DNA of 6,491 nt from an uncultured Lachnospiraceae bacterium (GTDB taxonomy: Bacteria; Bacillota; Clostridia; Lachnospirales; Lachnospiraceae): positions 1-6,491 of the forward strand of contig CAJTMC010000094.1 of the NCBI GenBank assembly GCA_910577115.1, given 5' to 3'. Numbering within the stretch: the first letter of the stretch is position 1; the number at the start of each line of letters is the position of its first letter. The notes beneath the pieces are model-generated. The model saw only the letters and a list, made by a program, of their open reading frames with translations. It did not search any database and was not told the origin of the DNA. A program made the position numbers and the translations under genes. Positions 4,225-6,491 of this stretch are shown one piece after another.

Positions 4225-4297
4225 GTGACTAAATAATCGGGCTAACCGTCTATCGGTAGCTCCTGGTGGGCATCTGTTGACGCAGATGTCCTTCTTT
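4187..4297 (-). ncRNA. Candidate antisense antitoxin RNA
   Basis: A leftward transcript from the promoter at 4304-4332 would begin near 4297 and end at the shared terminator, about 110 bases. It would contain a 5' hairpin (the 4269-4290 region, CATCTG/CAGATG stem) and be complementary to the toxin mRNA through the terminator and stop codon. No protein-coding frame is evident in it. It also carries a nine-base stretch (4252-4260) complementary to ATCGGTAGC inside the toxin gene (4156-4164). This matches the layout of txpA/RatA-like or Fst-like modules. Its ends are estimated. Confidence 0.55.
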
Positions 4298-4303
4298 ATG
4301 TTC

Positions 4304-4332
4304 AATATACCACAATCTCCAGAGTGCCGCAA
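4304..4332 (-). promoter_or_regulatory. Promoter of the candidate antisense RNA
   Basis: On the minus strand TTGCGG (4327-4332), a 17-bp spacer and TATATT (4304-4309). It begins eight bases after the stop of the leftward zinc-finger gene, with no terminator between, so readthrough from that gene may add antisense RNA. Confidence 0.55.
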
Positions 4333-4339
4333 GCATTTT

Positions 4340-5275
4340 TTAGCGGTTATCCGATTTGTTCCCCTTTTTCTTTTCTCTTGATTTGTAGACATTAAACTGG
4401 TTCTTACACTTCTGGCTGCAAAATTCATTTCCCTTCCGGCTTGCAACAAAGGCTTTTTTACAATGCTTGCACATACGCATATCACTGTCCTTGTCCGTGA
4501 GCATGAATGAAAAGCACATCTGCACCATAATCAGCAGCGAATGGAAATCCCATACGATAACGGGCGCATCCTTTTCCAACGCAATGCGGTAAGTCGGGGA
4601 TATGCCGCCGAAAGCGGAAATGCCCTGACGGTACAGGCTGCGTGTCTGTTCGTCAATCATATCATAATCCATGTAATAAAGGAAGCTTGTTATAAAAGTA
4701 AATGCAAGGTCGGTAAATTCTTTCACGATCCAGTCGTATCTTTCCGCATATTCTTTCTGTAATTCCATCGCCACAGCCTGCGGCGCATTCCCCATAGCCA
4801 TTGTAATTGCAATGCCTTCACGGTCAGTCACAGACCATCCCGATTCCATGCCTTTCTTTCTAAAATCCGGCATGTCGAAGGGATAAAAATAGGAGAGGTA
4901 GTCCTCTGTCAGGAGGGATTCTTCCTTTATAAAGTGGTTTTTGGGAAGATACACGGATTCATAGGTTATAAAATCCGCTGTTGTCGGCAGGGCGGTCATA
5001 AAGCCGAGAAAACCATATTTTTTTACAAAAACAAGCACAGTTTCTTTCAGTTCTTCTTCCGATGCCTTGTGCATGGCGGCAAGCCCGACATTTACCGCAT
5101 CAATGACAAGCTGTTCTGCTTCCTGCATGGGATGATACATTTCAGGTTTGGCATCTTTGGAAACTGTTATGTATAGGTCACCTTTACTGTCTGTCTTATA
5201 TTCATAGTTGCTGTACCGAATCCACGGTGCGCTGGTATGTTCAAATAAATTCCTCATAGAAAAGCTCCAATCCAT
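4340..5275 (-). CDS. Zinc-finger protein with a CGNR-like C-terminal treble-clef motif, function unknown
   Basis: I chose ATG 5275 (311 residues). A GTG four codons upstream (5287) would give 315, but it lies inside a palindrome. The large N-terminal part has no motif I can name; it is rich in aromatic residues and helices, including a central FTDLAFTFITSFLYYMDYD and a later WDFHSLLIMVQMCFSFML. The last 45 residues hold MCKHCKKAFVASRKGNEFCS followed by QKC, spacing C-x2-C-x13-C-x3-C (Cys 269, 272, 286, 290 from this start), then a lysine-rich tail. This resembles the CGNR class of zinc fingers, which occurs at the C-terminus of presumed DNA-binding regulators. A consensus promoter with its own palindrome lies upstream, so expression is independent of the sigma-like gene. 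A nucleic-acid-binding regulator is the best guess. Confidence 0.65.
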   Translation of the reverse strand: MDWSFSMRNLFEHTSAPWIRYSNYEYKTDSKGDLYITVSKDAKPEMYHPMQEAEQLVIDAVNVGLAAMHKASEEELKETVLVFVKKYGFLGFMTALPTTADFITYESVYLPKNHFIKEESLLTEDYLSYFYPFDMPDFRKKGMESGWSVTDREGIAITMAMGNAPQAVAMELQKEYAERYDWIVKEFTDLAFTFITSFLYYMDYDMIDEQTRSLYRQGISAFGGISPTYRIALEKDAPVIVWDFHSLLIMVQMCFSFMLTDKDSDMRMCKHCKKAFVASRKGNEFCSQKCKNQFNVYKSREKKKGNKSDNR

Positions 5276-5282
5276 TAATCCT

Positions 5283-5302
5283 GTCACATCATTTGATGTA
5301 AC
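5283..5302. promoter_or_regulatory. Palindrome in the zinc-finger gene leader, possible operator
   Basis: GTCACATC (5283-5290) and GATGTAAC (5295-5302) pair at seven positions plus one G-T around ATTT. It lies just downstream of the predicted transcription start and eight bases before ATG 5275. This is where a repressor, perhaps the encoded protein, could bind. Confidence 0.4.
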
Positions 5303-5311
5303 CTTTCCTAT

Positions 5312-5340
5312 ATTATAAGCAGTTACTTGTTATCGGTCAA
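5312..5340 (-). promoter_or_regulatory. Strong consensus promoter of the zinc-finger gene
   Basis: On the minus strand TTGACC (5335-5340), a 17-bp spacer and TATAAT (5312-5317), one base short of consensus overall. The start would be near 5305, about 30 bases before ATG 5275. Confidence 0.75.
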
Positions 5341-5384
5341 GCTGTTTGCAATTTTCCGCCACAGGACATTTGTATTTAATGTTT

Positions 5385-6023
5385 TTATCCGTTGGATTTG
5401 CGTTTTTTCCGCACACCATTAGCAAGAAAATACTTCTCATCAAGCGTCATCGGCAGGCTGTTTTCCTTCCTATATGCGAGTATGCCGCTGTAAAGTTTCC
5501 GTATTCTTTTCAGTGCAGTTTCTCTAATACCCCGGATATTCCGGTCGGACTGCCCGATGTTATCTGCATACTCTGCTGCGGAATAATCACGCAGGAACAG
5601 ATAATAGAGCATATTTTTAAGGTGCGGCTTTAGTTCCTTTAATATTTCCGATAAATCTGCATCCGTGACAAGTTCATGTATCGTTTCCGGGCTGTCAAAT
5701 ATGAGATCAAGAAAATCGCCTGCAAGCAGGAGTTTTCTTAAAACCATATCATAAGACGGTCTATCGGATAGGGACAATTCATCTGCATCCCATTCCAGAG
5801 GGACAGTGGAGCGTCCTATTTCGTGGTCTCTTTCTCTCCGCTCCCTGTTTTCGTCCAGTTTATCCCACCATTCAATGACTTTTTGGAAATCATCTTCCGT
5901 CCGTGCGCTTTCCTCAATACGCCGGAGGGCAAGCGTGCGGGCTTCACGGTGGAGCATATCCCCGTCCGATTCCGTTATGTAATTCTGCTCCCTGAATGCC
6001 GGAAGCTCGGCGTATTTTGGCAT
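5385..6023 (-). CDS. Sigma-70-like regulator with a region 4-type helix-turn-helix
   Basis: The 212-residue protein begins at ATG 6023, ten bases after AAAGGA. Its N-terminal 70 residues are strongly charged and helical (ALRRIEESARTEDDFQKVIE, ENRERRERDHEI) and do not show a clear sigma region 2. The C-terminal part, about residues 121-180, has ILKELKPHLKNMLYYLFLRD, then DYSAAEYADNIGQSDRNIRG and IRETALKRIRKLY, the pattern of a sigma region 4 helix-turn-helix that contacts -35 DNA. A basic tail (RKKRKSNG) ends it. Sigma-like proteins of this kind are frequent regulatory genes of Clostridia integrative elements. Lacking a visible region 2 it may be an accessory regulator rather than a full sigma factor. 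It lies upstream of the zinc-finger gene on the same strand, with a 109-base gap that contains that gene's promoter. Confidence 0.7.
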   Translation of the reverse strand: MPKYAELPAFREQNYITESDGDMLHREARTLALRRIEESARTEDDFQKVIEWWDKLDENRERRERDHEIGRSTVPLEWDADELSLSDRPSYDMVLRKLLLAGDFLDLIFDSPETIHELVTDADLSEILKELKPHLKNMLYYLFLRDYSAAEYADNIGQSDRNIRGIRETALKRIRKLYSGILAYRKENSLPMTLDEKYFLANGVRKKRKSNG

Positions 6024-6069
6024 TTATGACCAGTCCTTTTCAAAAAATAAAATTTTGCAGCTGTTTTTT

Positions 6070-6089
6070 CAAAAACACTTCCGTTTTTG
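6070..6089. repeat. 7-bp hairpin in the sigma-like gene's leader
   Basis: CAAAAAC (6070-6076) and GTTTTTG (6083-6089) pair around ACTTCC. On the minus strand it falls in the mRNA leader of the sigma-like gene; on the plus strand a GTTTTT run follows. It may be an attenuator or terminator element. Confidence 0.3.
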
Positions 6090-6103
6090 TAGCCGTTTTT
6101 CTC

Positions 6104-6132
6104 CTATTAGTGAAAGGAGTAATCCTTTCCAA
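6104..6132 (-). promoter_or_regulatory. Weak candidate promoter for the sigma-like gene
   Basis: On the minus strand TTGGAA (6127-6132), a 17-bp spacer and TAATAG (6104-6109). The -10 box fits poorly. The leader to ATG 6023 would be about 70 bases and carry the 6070-6089 hairpin. Confidence 0.2.
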
Positions 6133-6238
6133 CTAAAAATTGGTTACAGGAAAGGAGAAACAGCTTATGGGTTACGGATAAAATCAAAATTAGGTTACTA
6201 AGAACGGAAGCACAGAAACTATTATAAAGGATGTGCGT
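6112..6238 (+). promoter_or_regulatory. Leader before tnpW with competing hairpins and a four-codon ORF
   Basis: GAAAGGA (6112-6118) can pair with TCCTTTC (6123-6129), or CCTTTCC (6124-6130) can pair with GGAAAGG (6149-6155); the two exclude each other. The second arm GGAAAGG is also part of a Shine-Dalgarno (AAAGGAG 6151-6157) nine bases before an ATG at 6167 that encodes only MGYG. The word GGTTAC occurs three times (6142, 6170, 6193). With a terminator-like hairpin at 6318-6344 this has the parts of an attenuator. I see no clear plus-strand promoter. Confidence 0.35.
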
Positions 6239-6280
6239 ATGAAGCGCAAGAAGGGATTGCGCACAAGAAAGGATTGCATG

Positions 6281-6491
6281 ATGGAGACAGTAAAACTGAA
6301 TAACGATGTGGTAGAAACCAGCCCGATTGCGGCTGGATTTTTTTACAGAAGAATCGGAGGGACGCTTTTCAAGGTCAGGGTATATACGGGTTCGGGATAT
6401 GCCGACACGCTGGATGAAAAAATTCCCCGGTTAATTTTGAATGAAATGGTGACAGGCGCAGAAAGTTATGTTAAGATGGATTCACCACAGA
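6281..6491 (+). CDS. tnpW: Transposon-encoded TnpW-family protein, cut by the window end
   Basis: Seventy residues are visible and the frame is still open at the edge. The family signature is an RRIGGTLFKVRVYTGSGYAD segment (residues about 24-43) followed by TLDEKIPRLILNEM, like the R-K-I-G-x-T-x-Y-x-V ... DKI.RLI.NE pattern of TnpW relatives. TnpW was first described in Tn4451-type clostridial transposons; its role is unknown. ATG 6281 (or the adjacent 6278) has AAAGGA seven (or four) bases upstream. The same frame is open from ATG 6239, which also has AAAGGA seven bases ahead and would add a basic 14-residue extension, MKRKKGLRTRKDCM, so the start is undecided. A terminator-like hairpin occupies codons 13-22. 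Members are usually short, so little sequence is likely to be missing. Confidence 0.7.
   Translation, partial: METVKLNNDVVETSPIAAGFFYRRIGGTLFKVRVYTGSGYADTLDEKIPRLILNEMVTGAESYVKMDSPQ
6318..6344 (+). terminator. Terminator-like hairpin inside the tnpW reading frame
   Basis: CCAGCC (6318-6323) pairs with GGCTGG (6331-6336) around CGATTGC, then A and seven Ts (6338-6344). This is a standard intrinsic terminator shape in the sense direction. It also encodes TSPIAAGFF. It could regulate or cap transcription into tnpW. Confidence 0.45.

Noticed and set aside
3994..4485. Minus-strand open frame of 163 codons over the toxin and the 3' end of the zinc-finger gene
   Set aside because: It overlaps the zinc-finger coding sequence on the same strand in another frame and covers the toxin module; no start site or motif supports it.

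Overview
The window looks like accessory DNA from a gut Firmicute of class Clostridia (Lachnospiraceae or Oscillospiraceae type). The evidence is AAAGGAGG-like ribosome binding sites, AT-rich sigma-A promoters, and genes that recur in the integrative and mobilizable elements of those bacteria: tnpV, tnpW, a SNF2-type helicase fragment, a small ribbon-helix-helix regulator, DUF6809-like proteins and a sigma-70-like protein. No tRNA, rRNA or CRISPR array is visible. It reads as a patchwork of several mobile elements, part working and part decayed.

Left part (1-1906): an internal piece of a giant helicase/methylase protein, cut at both ends (156-881); a probably broken unrecognised reading frame (875-1098); an intact tnpV (1062-1415) with its own terminator; then about 490 bases with no intact gene, holding several inverted repeats and the first ~20 codons of a large serine recombinase that has lost its ATG (1681-1752).

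Middle part (1829-3604): a compact rightward unit. A promoter carrying two 13-bp direct repeats drives a 56-residue ribbon-helix-helix protein (1907-2077). A structured spacer with a good leftward promoter follows, then three related small genes (2221-2502, 2547-3251, 3256-3537) and an intrinsic terminator. The middle gene fuses an N-terminal domain to a DUF6809-like domain that has kept its own Shine-Dalgarno and ATG. The layout of regulator plus counter-transcript recalls the copG/antisense-RNA control of rolling-circle plasmids, although no replication gene is present.

Region 3605-4339: an array of perfect inverted repeats, then what appears to be a complete type I toxin-antitoxin cassette. 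It has a promoter, a ~112-nt structured leader able to mask the Shine-Dalgarno, a 36-residue membrane peptide, a hairpin terminator usable from both sides, and a convergent leftward promoter for an antisense RNA of roughly 110 nt.

Right part (4340-6491): two leftward genes, a zinc-finger protein with its own strong promoter and a sigma-70-like protein. A divergent leader with competing hairpins and a four-codon ORF follows, then the start of tnpW, which runs off the window and carries a terminator-like hairpin inside its coding sequence. The sigma-like protein and the ribbon-helix-helix protein are the likely regulators. The toxin cassette may stabilise the element, and transcription through the zinc-finger gene could add to the antitoxin RNA.
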